A stretch of 45,671 bases of DNA from Candidatus Thermokryptus mobilis. Lineage in GTDB: Bacteria; Bacteroidota; Ignavibacteria; Kryptoniales; Kryptoniaceae. The stretch covers positions 188,010-233,680 of the forward strand of contig NZ_FAOO01000001.1 in the NCBI RefSeq assembly GCF_900070205.1. The letters are read 5' to 3'. The notes beneath the pieces are model-generated. The model had not been told where the DNA came from and made no database searches. It was given only the letters and a program-made list of their open reading frames with translations. The position numbers and the translations under genes were made by a program. This document shows positions 1-7,902 of the stretch, piece by piece (within the stretch, counting starts at the first letter, position 1; each line of letters opens with the position of its first letter).

Positions 1-9
1 AAAATAACC

Positions 10-987
10 ATGTGTAACGCAAGAAAAACTCAAACGCCAAGGGAAAGCTATGCAAACCCGGAAACGCTTAAAATTGGCGTGATTTTTATTCTGCTGTTGT
101 TCATACCACTTGCTAATCTGAAATCTCAGGGTTGTTGTATTGTAGGAACACCAAAAACTGGTGGAACTTTTGACTATGGGATTCTTCTAAGAAATTCTTT
201 TTTGATAAACGCTGGATATGAATTTTATAGGGGGACAAAACTTTACAATGGGAAGGAACGGGTAGTATCAAGCTTGATGCCCATTAAAGATAAAAAGGTG
301 CACAACTTTTATATTGATTTAAGCTACGCCCCGTTGAATCGTTTAACCTTAAGTATAACCGCAATTTATACGCAAAAAATCCGCAAATTGACCGATGTAG
401 TGCAAAAAAGCTATGGCGTTGGAGATGCAGTGATTTTAGGGAAATTTTCAATCATAGCACCTAATATAACCAATCAAAGGGAACTTACAGTTGGTTTGGG
501 ATGGAAAGTTCCAATTGGGAATTCATCCTTCCGTTTAGATGGGGTTAAGCTATCAATTGACATGCAACCAACAATCGGATCAATTGATAAAATCATTTGG
601 TTTTACTTCTATCAAGCGTTCCTACCAAAACCGTTTAATTTCTTCGTCTCAGGGATATTTAAGCTAAACGGGAGAAATTTAGATGGATATAAATTGGGAA
701 ACGAATTCTTTTTGAACACCGGTTTCTACATAAAATTAAACAACTACTTATTTCTTACCGCCAGAGGGCGGTTAAAATACTATGCCTCTGATACTTATGC
801 TGAATTACCAGTTCCAAACACAGGTGGGCAGTGGTTTTTTGTGTCACCAGAAGTTATTTATTTAAATGATAATGTGAGTTTACGTTTCTATCTTGATTAT
901 CCAGTTTACTTGAATGTGAAGGGCACACAACTTGTTCCTGATTATATCGTCGGGCTATCAGTTGGATATAATTTAAAAATTAAATAA
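10..987 (+). CDS. Predicted outer-membrane beta-barrel protein, function unknown
   Basis: A protein of up to 325 residues. A hydrophobic signal-peptide core lies at about residues 21-37 (ILLLFIPLANL) and is followed by SQGCC, so the mature chain probably begins near a Cys pair. The rest is rich in alternating aromatic and polar residues and ends in YNLKIK, as expected for beta strands of an outer-membrane barrel. No enzyme motif is visible. The frame is open back to base 1, so the start is unproven; the 20 polar residues ahead of the signal core suggest that either the ATG at 10 is too early or the signal peptide has a long n-region. The next gene encodes a CopZ-N-like metal-cluster protein, which hints at metal handling (inference). 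It may belong to the loose group of barrel proteins annotated as transporters. Confidence 0.6.
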   Translation: MCNARKTQTPRESYANPETLKIGVIFILLLFIPLANLKSQGCCIVGTPKTGGTFDYGILLRNSFLINAGYEFYRGTKLYNGKERVVSSLMPIKDKKVHNFYIDLSYAPLNRLTLSITAIYTQKIRKLTDVVQKSYGVGDAVILGKFSIIAPNITNQRELTVGLGWKVPIGNSSFRLDGVKLSIDMQPTIGSIDKIIWFYFYQAFLPKPFNFFVSGIFKLNGRNLDGYKLGNEFFLNTGFYIKLNNYLFLTARGRLKYYASDTYAELPVPNTGGQWFFVSPEVIYLNDNVSLRFYLDYPVYLNVKGTQLVPDYIVGLSVGYNLKIK

Positions 988-1088
988 CTGATAAAATGAT
1001 TTTAACCATAACATCAATTGACGGCGTTGAATTGAACATATCCCATAGGTTTTATCGTTTATTGAACGAGTCAAAGGAAAAAAGAGAA

Positions 1089-1571
1089 ATGATATGTAAG
1101 GTTTGTGGGAGAGAGGCGTCAAATTCAGTTCGCAGGATAACGATGGATAATCTTGTGAAAGATGAGTATAAAAATTTTATAACCGAAGACAAATACTATT
1201 TCTGCGCAACTTTTATGTGTCCGGTTGTTTACTTTAAAAACGATCCAGATATTTACTTTACAAAAAATTCTTTAAAGGTTAGAGTTGGGATAAAAGAAGC
1301 AACACCGCCTATAACGGTTTGCTATTGTTTAAATGTTGATGAGCAAACGATCCTTTATGAGATTGTTGTAAAAGGGTGCTGTGATTCAATTGAAAAAATA
1401 AAGGAATACACAAAAGCAAGAACGGGTCGTGAGTGCCATATAAAAAATCCCTCTGGAAAATGTTGTGGTGAATTTGTGAAAAGAGTCCTTGAAAAGGGTT
1501 TATCATTTAACATTGAAGAAAGCTTGAAAAGGATCGCGATTGAAAATGCAAATCAAATACCTGACGAATAA
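1089..1571 (+). CDS. CopZ N-terminal-type [2Fe-2S]/zinc metallochaperone-like protein
   Basis: The Cys pattern fits the iron-sulfur and zinc domain found at the N-terminus of archaeal-type CopZ copper chaperones: CKVCG near the start, then YFCATFMCPVVYF, then TVCYC, and finally ECHIKNPSGKCCG. The C-terminal heavy-metal-associated (HMA) domain of full CopZ is absent, so this is a stand-alone cluster domain of about 160 residues. I place the start at the ATG at 1089, which has AAGGA and AGAG upstream and lies next to the first CxxC. An upstream in-frame ATG at 996 would add 31 unremarkable residues and has no ribosome-binding site. The gene follows the barrel protein on the same strand, and a hairpin follows its stop. 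Copper or redox handling is inferred from the family. Confidence 0.72.
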   Translation: MICKVCGREASNSVRRITMDNLVKDEYKNFITEDKYYFCATFMCPVVYFKNDPDIYFTKNSLKVRVGIKEATPPITVCYCLNVDEQTILYEIVVKGCCDSIEKIKEYTKARTGRECHIKNPSGKCCGEFVKRVLEKGLSFNIEESLKRIAIENANQIPDE

Positions 1572-1593
1572 GGGGCAAGCAAATGCTTGCCCC
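1572..1593. terminator. Hairpin between convergent genes, likely bidirectional terminator
   Basis: A perfect 9-bp stem, GGGGCAAGC / GCTTGCCCC, with a 4-base AAAT loop starts at the stop of the metallochaperone gene and ends 7 bases before the stop of the convergent PfpI gene. The minus-strand read is followed by TTATTC. The plus-strand side has no T-run. Confidence 0.65.
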
Positions 1594-1600
1594 AAAAGAA

Positions 1601-2200
1601 TCAAACGGTGACTTTTTCCTCGTGAATTATCTTCGTCCCAAGCAGTTCAAGAAACTTCGCAAGCCAATCGGGATGAGCTGGCCAAGCTGGCGCGGTTACA
1701 ATGTTCCCGTCAACTATTGCTTTATCCCATGGTAATTCAACATATTCACCGCCGGCGACTTTGACCTCTGGTCCAACGGCTGGATAAGCATTAATTTTCC
1801 TCCCCTTCACAACTCCAGCTGCTGTTAACACTTGTGCTCCGTGACAGATCGCTGCGATCGGCTTATTATTGTCAGCAAAATGACGCACAATTTCAAGCAC
1901 CTTTTCATTCATTCTGATATATTCGGGTGCTCTACCGCCTGGGATCACAAGCGCATCGTATTCAGCTGGATTGATGTTGTCAAATGTCGCGTTAAGCGTG
2001 AAATTATGCCCGGGCTTTTCACTATAAGTTTGATCACCTTCAAAATCGTGAACAGCGGTCCTTACCTTTTCCCCGGCTTTTTTACCCGGACAAACGGCAT
2101 GAACGGTATGTCCAACCATTTGAAGTGCCTGAAATGGCACCATCACTTCATAATCTTCCACAAAATCACCAACAAGCATCAAAATTTTTTTCCCCGCCAT
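1601..2200 (-). CDS. DJ-1/PfpI family protein (PfpI-type glutamine amidotransferase-like)
   Basis: A cytoplasmic alpha/beta protein of 199 residues, usual for the PfpI/YhbO branch. The nucleophile elbow AICHGAQVL carries Cys at about 119 followed by His. The conserved Glu lies in GGRAPEYIR. Members are described as intracellular proteases, chaperones or glyoxal/deglycase enzymes, and the sequence does not decide between these. The start is the ATG at 2200 because GGAGGG lies just upstream; the longer frame from a TTG at 2212 would put this Shine-Dalgarno sequence inside the gene. It is a single gene, convergent with the metallochaperone. A link to the methylglyoxal synthase gene far to the right is possible but only inferred. 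Confidence 0.9.
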   Translation of the reverse strand: MAGKKILMLVGDFVEDYEVMVPFQALQMVGHTVHAVCPGKKAGEKVRTAVHDFEGDQTYSEKPGHNFTLNATFDNINPAEYDALVIPGGRAPEYIRMNEKVLEIVRHFADNNKPIAAICHGAQVLTAAGVVKGRKINAYPAVGPEVKVAGGEYVELPWDKAIVDGNIVTAPAWPAHPDWLAKFLELLGTKIIHEEKVTV

Positions 2201-2432
2201 GATACCCTCCAAATTTTTGTTTTTAACTTTGCAAGTTTAATTTAAATAAATAATCTGACTTTGTCAAGAAGGAAACTTCAAAAGCATTCAAGCATTTTTA
2301 AAATTTCACCGCGCGAGAAATCATTTACCACTAATTTTTTCTTTATTATCTTCTCCACTGTGAAAAATTTTCCCCTAATATGTTGTCATCTTTAAACCCG
2401 ATTCTCTATGGCAACTTGCGCTTTAGGAAAAC

Positions 2433-2461
2433 TTGTTTTTCATCCTGTCATTTTTTAAATT
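2433..2461 (+). promoter_or_regulatory. Possible sigma70-type promoter for tRNA-Leu/SRP RNA
   Basis: TTGTTT (2433-2438), a 17-base spacer and TAAATT (2456-2461) lie 16 bases before the tRNA. The -10 matches 4 of 6 consensus bases and the -35 matches 3. The rest of the gap from 2201 is AT-rich with no gene. Confidence 0.35.
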
Positions 2462-2476
2462 TTTTAATGAAACATT

Positions 2477-2563
2477 GCCCGGGTGGCGGAATTGGTAGAC
2501 GCACAGGACTTAAAATCCTGTGTCCCCCAAAGGGACGTACCGGTTCGAGTCCGGTCCCGGGCA
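2477..2563 (+). tRNA. tRNA-Leu (anticodon UAA)
   Basis: An 87-base class II tRNA. The acceptor stem is GCCCGGG / CCCGGGC with discriminator A. The D-arm is of the GGCGGAATTGGTAGAC type, the anticodon stem is CAGGA / TCCTG with loop CTTAAAA (anticodon TAA), there is a long variable arm, and the T-loop is GGTTCGAGTCC. The 3' CCA is not encoded. The SRP RNA begins only five bases later, so the two are probably cut from one transcript. Confidence 0.97.
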
Positions 2564-2568
2564 CTTTC

Positions 2569-2694
2569 AAGGTCCGATGTTTGGGTCAGGTCCTGCGCAA
2601 CGGGATGTTGCCAAACCCCGCCAGGCCCGGAAGGGAGCAACGGTAGGCAAATTATTCCGTGTGACGCAGGGTCGCCTGCCCATCATCGGACCTT
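2569..2694 (+). ncRNA. ffs: Signal recognition particle RNA (small bacterial type)
   Basis: The diagnostic domain IV core is present at about 2620-2648 as GCCAGGCCCGGAAGGGAGCA followed by ACGGTAGGC: a GGAA tetraloop with the asymmetric loops bound by Ffh. The ends pair as AAGGTCCGATG with CATCGGACCTT, giving a long rod of about 126 bases without an Alu domain. A T-rich run (2693-2700, TTCTTTTT) directly follows the closing helix, so the terminal helix probably serves as the terminator. The last bases overlap the stop codon of the convergent GH57 gene. The RNA is expected to pair with Ffh/FtsY for co-translational targeting to SecY, which is encoded further right. Confidence 0.93.
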
Positions 2695-4827
2695 CTTTTT
2701 AAAAGAAACAACTATTGATTCATCCCTTGGCCATCTCTCCAATGCTTTGTGGTCCTCATAAACATGGATGTGAAACTTCACCCTTGGTAAATCTCCAAAA
2801 GCGCAAAGCGTCTCACGGCTTATCTCAAGCTCAAAAACCTCACCAAAAGCATATTTCAAATCAAAAACCTCCTGCTTATTTCTCCGGCTAATTTTTCTAA
2901 CTGAAAATCCCTCGTGATTAAATTCAATTCTTATCTCGCATGGTTCAACAAAATGAACCTCTATGCGATTTCTATCTGTCAATCCCCTTGAAGTATCAAC
3001 GCGAATGAAAAATTTATCCTCATTATAGCCGAAATAAATCCTCTTAACAATACTTGTGACTTGATGCATTGCCGTTCCTGTTCGGGCAACATCATAATAG
3101 CCAGCCCCTTCCCACTCAAAATTTTTCTTCCTCATTCCATCAATACTCGGATAAATAAATCTTCTCGGTTCAACGATAAAGAACTTAACAAGCTTTCTCT
3201 TTATCGGATGATAAAGTTCAACAGGCGCTTCATAACCGAGAATTTCATAGACATTTATCAAATGTTTTCTAAAAAGGAAATCAAACTCATCTGCTTGTGC
3301 GCTCACATGCTCATCGCCAAACCACCAACACCAATCGCTCCCCTCAGCGATATAAATCTCCTCCCAAGCCCTTTTTATCGTCTCTTCACTATGCCTTCCG
3401 CTTGAAATCTCCCTCACAAGCAAATCCCTCACACGCTTCAAAAGGTCCCACGCTTTATTGTCCTCATCATGACCAATCCAAATGTTAAAATTAGCATTTA
3501 TCCAAGAGCCAGGGAAAATCTTCTTCAAAGCGATGGCATCACAACTTTCAAAGAAATCACTTAATCTTACAGTTTCAAGCCTTTCATCATTTGAAATCAA
3601 CCAATATAAAGTTCTTAAAAAATCCTTCCCATCGCTTTGGTAATACTCCCAGCAATTCTCACCATCAAGAATGATGGCAACAATTGAGTTCTTTAATGCT
3701 TCTTCACCCTCCCTTTGAATTATTTCATCACGTATCCTTAAAATTCTATTGACAAGATCATTCGCTGCGTCATCCGGAGACCAACTTGAATAAACAAATC
3801 CGATCAAGTCGGATAAAATTCTATCCCTAAATACGATTTTGACTTCTCCAAATGGCGTAACAAATTTATATGGTTTGTAAATTCTAATTCTCTCATTTAC
3901 GCCATTTTCAACGAGAGATAAAGATTTTAGCAATACTTCCTCATCGGAAGCTGTCCATCTCAAGCCATTTTCAGCCATCAATTGAATCGCTTCTTCACTT
4001 ATACTCCCTTCACTTGGCCACATGCCGACGGGCTTTCGCCCAAAAATTTCTTCATATAATTTTATCGCCTTCTTAATTTGTGCGTCCGCATCTTCCGGGT
4101 GGGAAAATTTTACCTTCGGCAACTTAATCTCGGGAGATGAAACTTTAGCAATTGAAACATCGCATAAAAGTGGTAAAATCGGATGATAAAATGGACTTAC
4201 ACTCACCTCTATCTGCCCGCGATTTTGTGCTTCAATATGTTTTGGGATTATCCTCCCCAAAATCTCATAATGACCGTTGATCAAAATATGTTTGTCATCC
4301 TCTGTAAATCCACCGCCTTTTTCAAAAAGTTTCTTAAACGGCTCGTCATACTTGCTGTATTCCCCAACCCAAATAAGGTTATACCAAACTTGAAGATCAA
4401 GCCAATCCTGGGAACTAAACCTTGTGACAACCTCATTGAAAACTTCAACACTAAAAGAGAAACCACCACGCTTATTAAAAAGCTCAAGATACCTCGGAAA
4501 TGGCTTTATCATCCTGTCAAAATTAGCCAGAAAAAAATTCTTCAAAATCTCAAGCTTATCGTCCTCTGTTAGTTCATCAACCCTTTTTTTCGTCAATTTT
4601 AAAATTTTATCCTCAGCTCTGTTTTCAACATAATCCAAAATTTGAACTATAAGCGAGGGCGCAAGGTTGAATGTCTGCTTTATCCTTGGATAATCATCAA
4701 GTATCCGCACCATATCCCAATAATCCTTCACCCCGTGAAATCTAACCCAAGGCAATAAATACTCCCCATCTTGCTTATAATACGGCTGATGCTGATGCCA
4801 AAGGAAGGCAACTTTTATCGGCTCCAT
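2683..4827 (-). CDS. Glycoside hydrolase family 57 protein (alpha-amylase/amylopullulanase-like)
   Basis: A 714-residue GH57 enzyme without a signal peptide, so probably cytosolic and acting on glycogen or maltodextrin-type alpha-glucans. The conserved GH57 regions appear in order: HQHQPYY near residue 13; GMWPSEGS with the expected nucleophile Glu at about 273; FRDRILSDLIGF with the acid/base Asp at about 340; and ILDGENCWEYY near 390. The last 200 residues are a beta-rich accessory region. I chose the ATG at 4827 over the TTG directly before it because AGGA lies 7 bases upstream of the ATG. The 3' end runs into the terminal helix of the SRP RNA on the other strand. Exact specificity (amylase, branching enzyme or 4-alpha-glucanotransferase) cannot be read from sequence; the tail and length favour an amylopullulanase-like enzyme. 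Confidence 0.9.
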   Translation of the reverse strand: MEPIKVAFLWHQHQPYYKQDGEYLLPWVRFHGVKDYWDMVRILDDYPRIKQTFNLAPSLIVQILDYVENRAEDKILKLTKKRVDELTEDDKLEILKNFFLANFDRMIKPFPRYLELFNKRGGFSFSVEVFNEVVTRFSSQDWLDLQVWYNLIWVGEYSKYDEPFKKLFEKGGGFTEDDKHILINGHYEILGRIIPKHIEAQNRGQIEVSVSPFYHPILPLLCDVSIAKVSSPEIKLPKVKFSHPEDADAQIKKAIKLYEEIFGRKPVGMWPSEGSISEEAIQLMAENGLRWTASDEEVLLKSLSLVENGVNERIRIYKPYKFVTPFGEVKIVFRDRILSDLIGFVYSSWSPDDAANDLVNRILRIRDEIIQREGEEALKNSIVAIILDGENCWEYYQSDGKDFLRTLYWLISNDERLETVRLSDFFESCDAIALKKIFPGSWINANFNIWIGHDEDNKAWDLLKRVRDLLVREISSGRHSEETIKRAWEEIYIAEGSDWCWWFGDEHVSAQADEFDFLFRKHLINVYEILGYEAPVELYHPIKRKLVKFFIVEPRRFIYPSIDGMRKKNFEWEGAGYYDVARTGTAMHQVTSIVKRIYFGYNEDKFFIRVDTSRGLTDRNRIEVHFVEPCEIRIEFNHEGFSVRKISRRNKQEVFDLKYAFGEVFELEISRETLCAFGDLPRVKFHIHVYEDHKALERWPRDESIVVSFKKKVR

Positions 4828-4987
4828 CAATAGATCCTAAAATTTGTTTTTTCAGTATAGTTTATGTCACAAATTTAAATTTACCCAAATCAATGCTCAA
4901 ATTAAAGTTTGCTTTTATCAGTGCAAATTCTTTAAATTTTTTAAAACGAAAACAAAACCACTTGGAAATTTGCCCTGGGTTCTTAGG

Positions 4988-6172
4988 ATGACACTTTTGC
5001 TACTTGGACTTCTTCTTTTAATTTACATCTACTTGTCGTCTAAAATTTCCTTCGCTTTAAGACAATTGGGGTTCAATCACTTGAAATTTCTCCCGCTTTT
5101 CATCTTGATTTATTTCCTCTCTTATCCATTAATTGGACTTTTCGGCTTCTTGCTTGGTTCACAGGCGATAATCTCAACATTTCGTTTTGGGAATAAAATT
5201 TTTGATGTGACTTTCACTTATCCATTCTGGGTTGGTCTCGTCTTTGCGCTTCAAACATTCTTCCCATTTCTCTTAATTGACATAGCAAGGTTAATTTTAA
5301 AATCAACAACGCTCGCTTTAAATCAGGCAAGGTTAAATATCATTTTCCCCTTGCTGATAATTTTAATAGCCGTCGTAAACCTAATATACGCTGGGGTAAA
5401 AACATACATTGACACGAACAAGATAAACATCAGCAGGGCAACTTTAAAAGTTGACAATCTTCCGGGAAGTTTGAACGGTTTTAAAATCGTTCACATAAGC
5501 GATATTCAAGCCGATGAAAGAACCGGAAGGGAAAAGATTGGGAGATACATAAACATTGTAAACTCGCTTGAACCTGACATTGTAATTTTCACTGGTGATA
5601 TAGTCACTTATGGAACCAAACACATTCCATTAGCGGTTGAAATGATTTCAAAGGTGAATTCAAAATTCGGCTTATATTCTTGCATTGGTGACCACGATTA
5701 CTGGGCTGGCGTTGAAAACATAAATACCGAAATGGCGAAATACGGCTTAAAACTCTTTGATAATGAAAATGTGAAATTAAAAATTGACGGCGCAACGCTT
5801 GGCTTAACCCTCGTAACTAACATATATAGCAAACGACCGCAGACGGATATACTTGAAAATCTCGCATCAAGTAATGATGCTGATATAAAAATTTTTGTTA
5901 CCCACCAACCATCTGAGTTCCTTGTTAATTTTGCAAAAGAAAGAAATTACAAACTTTTCCTTTCGGGTCACACTCACGGTGGTCAAGTTGTCATTTCGCT
6001 TTTCGGATTTGAGATAATACCTTCAAGAATTGAAACAAAATTTGTCTCGGGGTTCTATGATCTCGGCTCAATTTTGGTAAGTGTAAATCGCGGGCTTGGT
6101 TTTACAGCTGCGCCAATACGGTTCAATGCACCCGCGGAGGTGACGCTAATAAAACTCGTCCCAGGAAGTTAA
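4988..6172 (+). CDS. Membrane-anchored calcineurin-like metallophosphoesterase
   Basis: Several membrane segments fill the first 150 residues (for example LLLLGLLLLIYIYL and FLPLFILIYFLSYPLIGLFG). A metallophosphoesterase domain then carries HISDIQ, FTGDIV, IGDHDYW, VTHQP and LSGHTHGGQ, in family order. Two motif positions are unusual: the common SDxH reads SDIQ and the common GNHD reads GDHD. The domain order resembles YkuE-like enzymes. The start is taken as the ATG at 4988, directly before the first membrane segment. The frame is open back to 4844, but those 48 residues are Phe/Lys/Cys-rich and do not look coding. An FN3 lipoprotein gene follows after one base. The substrate is unknown. 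Confidence 0.82.
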   Translation: MTLLLLGLLLLIYIYLSSKISFALRQLGFNHLKFLPLFILIYFLSYPLIGLFGFLLGSQAIISTFRFGNKIFDVTFTYPFWVGLVFALQTFFPFLLIDIARLILKSTTLALNQARLNIIFPLLIILIAVVNLIYAGVKTYIDTNKINISRATLKVDNLPGSLNGFKIVHISDIQADERTGREKIGRYINIVNSLEPDIVIFTGDIVTYGTKHIPLAVEMISKVNSKFGLYSCIGDHDYWAGVENINTEMAKYGLKLFDNENVKLKIDGATLGLTLVTNIYSKRPQTDILENLASSNDADIKIFVTHQPSEFLVNFAKERNYKLFLSGHTHGGQVVISLFGFEIIPSRIETKFVSGFYDLGSILVSVNRGLGFTAAPIRFNAPAEVTLIKLVPGS

Positions 6173-6173
6173 A

Positions 6174-7142
6174 ATGAAGCGCCTTTTAATCGTTCTTTTC
6201 ACTTTGCTAATTCTCGGATGCTCAAGGGAATTAAATGAAATGACAGGTCCTGACACAACTCCACCCTCACCACCCCAAGGACTTTCTGTTTATTTCGCCG
6301 GCGATGGTATGGTTATTCTCGTCTGGCAAAATAACACAGAACCAGATGTTGATTTCTACAAAATTTATCGCTCAAATGACAGCATAAACTTTCTCAATAT
6401 AGGTCAATCTTATGAAAACATATTTTCCGACAAAGGACTTTATTATGATACGGTTTATTACTATTACATAACCGCTGTTGATAACTCTGGAAACGAGAGC
6501 CAACCGAGTTCAACTGTAAGCGCAAAACCTGTGAATAAGTATCCACCCACTCAACCTTTCGGTTTAAGCGTTGATGCACACAATGACCCTGATGGCATTT
6601 ACTTTAACCTGAAATGGTATAAAAATCCAGATGGAGACATAAATCTTTACAAGATCTACAGATCAACAACGCAAAATTTCACTCCCAGCGATTTAAATTT
6701 AGTTGGATGGACAAAGGACAATTACTTTCGCGATACTGTTAATTTAAGCGTAAATCAGAGATATTACTACAAAATCGTAGCAGTTGACAAAGGAGGACTT
6801 GAAAGCAAACCAAGCTACGAAGACGATGACATAATTTTGAAATGCCCGAGTTTGCTAAATCCACAAGACAATGGCACAACGGATTACAACCCGGTTTTCA
6901 AGTGGGAAAAAGTTGAAAACGCTTCTGGATACATAATTTTTGTCTCAACCTCAAAATTTGGAAATGAGATATGGAAAAAAGTGATAAAAGGTGAAGATTC
7001 CGATACATTTAGCGTCACTTATCTTGGTCCGTCACTCTATGATGGCAGGATTTATTTTTGGAAGGTTGCAACTTTTACAAAAAGTGAAAACCTGATAAAT
7101 TCAATAAGTGAAACAAGGAGCTTCAGGGTTAGCATAAGATGA
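6174..7142 (+). CDS. Lipoprotein with fibronectin type III-like domains
   Basis: A 322-residue exported protein. A lipoprotein signal peptide ends in LLILGC, with acylated Cys at residue 16. Two FN3-like units follow at roughly residues 28-120 and 125-225; each shows the pattern PxGLSV, an LxW strand, FYKIYRS or LYKIYRS, and YYYITAVD or YYYKIVAVD. The C-terminal third (from about 226) has the F-x-W...Y-x-x-x-VS arrangement of another Ig-like fold. AGGA lies 7 bases ahead of the ATG. Its stop overlaps the ATPase gene start (ATGA), so translation is probably coupled. It is likely a surface or periplasmic adhesion or scaffold protein; no catalytic residues are evident. Confidence 0.85.
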   Translation: MKRLLIVLFTLLILGCSRELNEMTGPDTTPPSPPQGLSVYFAGDGMVILVWQNNTEPDVDFYKIYRSNDSINFLNIGQSYENIFSDKGLYYDTVYYYYITAVDNSGNESQPSSTVSAKPVNKYPPTQPFGLSVDAHNDPDGIYFNLKWYKNPDGDINLYKIYRSTTQNFTPSDLNLVGWTKDNYFRDTVNLSVNQRYYYKIVAVDKGGLESKPSYEDDDIILKCPSLLNPQDNGTTDYNPVFKWEKVENASGYIIFVSTSKFGNEIWKKVIKGEDSDTFSVTYLGPSLYDGRIYFWKVATFTKSENLINSISETRSFRVSIR

Positions 7143-7900
7143 TTGAGGCAATAAACATAGTCAAATACTATAACGATAAACTTGTGCTTAAGGGTGTAAG
7201 TTTCAGCGTCGGTGAGGGTGAAATATGTGGTTATATTGGACCGAACGGGGCTGGAAAAACAACAACGATAAAGATTTTAACTGGGATTATAAAACCAAAC
7301 TCCGGCTTGGCTTATATTAACGGGATAAATGTGGTTGAAAAACCAGATGATGTAAAAAAAATAATTGGTTATATCCCGGAACATGCACCTATGTTTGAAA
7401 CATTGACGCCGATGGAGTTTTTAAGTTTTGTCGGGAAAATCTACGGAATGAGCGAGGGGGAGATTGAAAGAAATGTCTTTGAACTTATGGAAATTTTTGA
7501 AATTTACGATTTCAAAGATGAACCGATGTTAAGTTTTTCAAAGGGCATGAAACAGAAGGTCATTTTAATTTCAGCCATTATGCACGACCCGAAGGTTTTA
7601 TTCCTTGATGAACCGCTTAATGGTCTTGACACGAACGCAATTCAAATTTTTAAGGAGATGATCAAAAAAATGGCGAAAAATGGAAAAACGATTTTTTACT
7701 CCTCACATCTACTTGATGTGATAGAAAGGATATGCGACAAGCTTATAATAATAAACAAAGGTAAAATAATAGCAAGTGGAACCGTTGAAGATATCTTGCG
7801 AGAAGCCAATGTCTCGCAGTTAAATGAAGCGTTCATCAAATTGACGGGGATTGAAACCCCAAGCGAAAAGATAGATAAATTTTTAAATCGTTCAAAATGA
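7139..7900 (+). CDS. ABC transporter ATP-binding protein
   Basis: A complete 253-residue ABC ATPase with Walker A GPNGAGKTTTIKIL, signature FSKGMKQK in place of LSGGQ, Walker B KVLFLDEP, a D-loop region (LNGLDTN) and the switch His in YSSHLLD. The signature variant and overall pattern match the ABC-2/CcmA-type exporter ATPases (drug, Na+ or gliding exporters). A four-base overlap couples it to the lipoprotein gene. No permease lies beside it: the next gene is on the other strand, two bases away. The membrane partner is therefore encoded elsewhere or the set has lost it. Confidence 0.9.
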   Translation: MIEAINIVKYYNDKLVLKGVSFSVGEGEICGYIGPNGAGKTTTIKILTGIIKPNSGLAYINGINVVEKPDDVKKIIGYIPEHAPMFETLTPMEFLSFVGKIYGMSEGEIERNVFELMEIFEIYDFKDEPMLSFSKGMKQKVILISAIMHDPKVLFLDEPLNGLDTNAIQIFKEMIKKMAKNGKTIFYSSHLLDVIERICDKLIIINKGKIIASGTVEDILREANVSQLNEAFIKLTGIETPSEKIDKFLNRSK

Positions 7901-7902
7901 CC

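Noticed and set aside
2380-2761. Three overlapping plus-strand frames of 60-92 codons.
   Set aside because: They run through tRNA-Leu and the SRP RNA and have no protein-like features.
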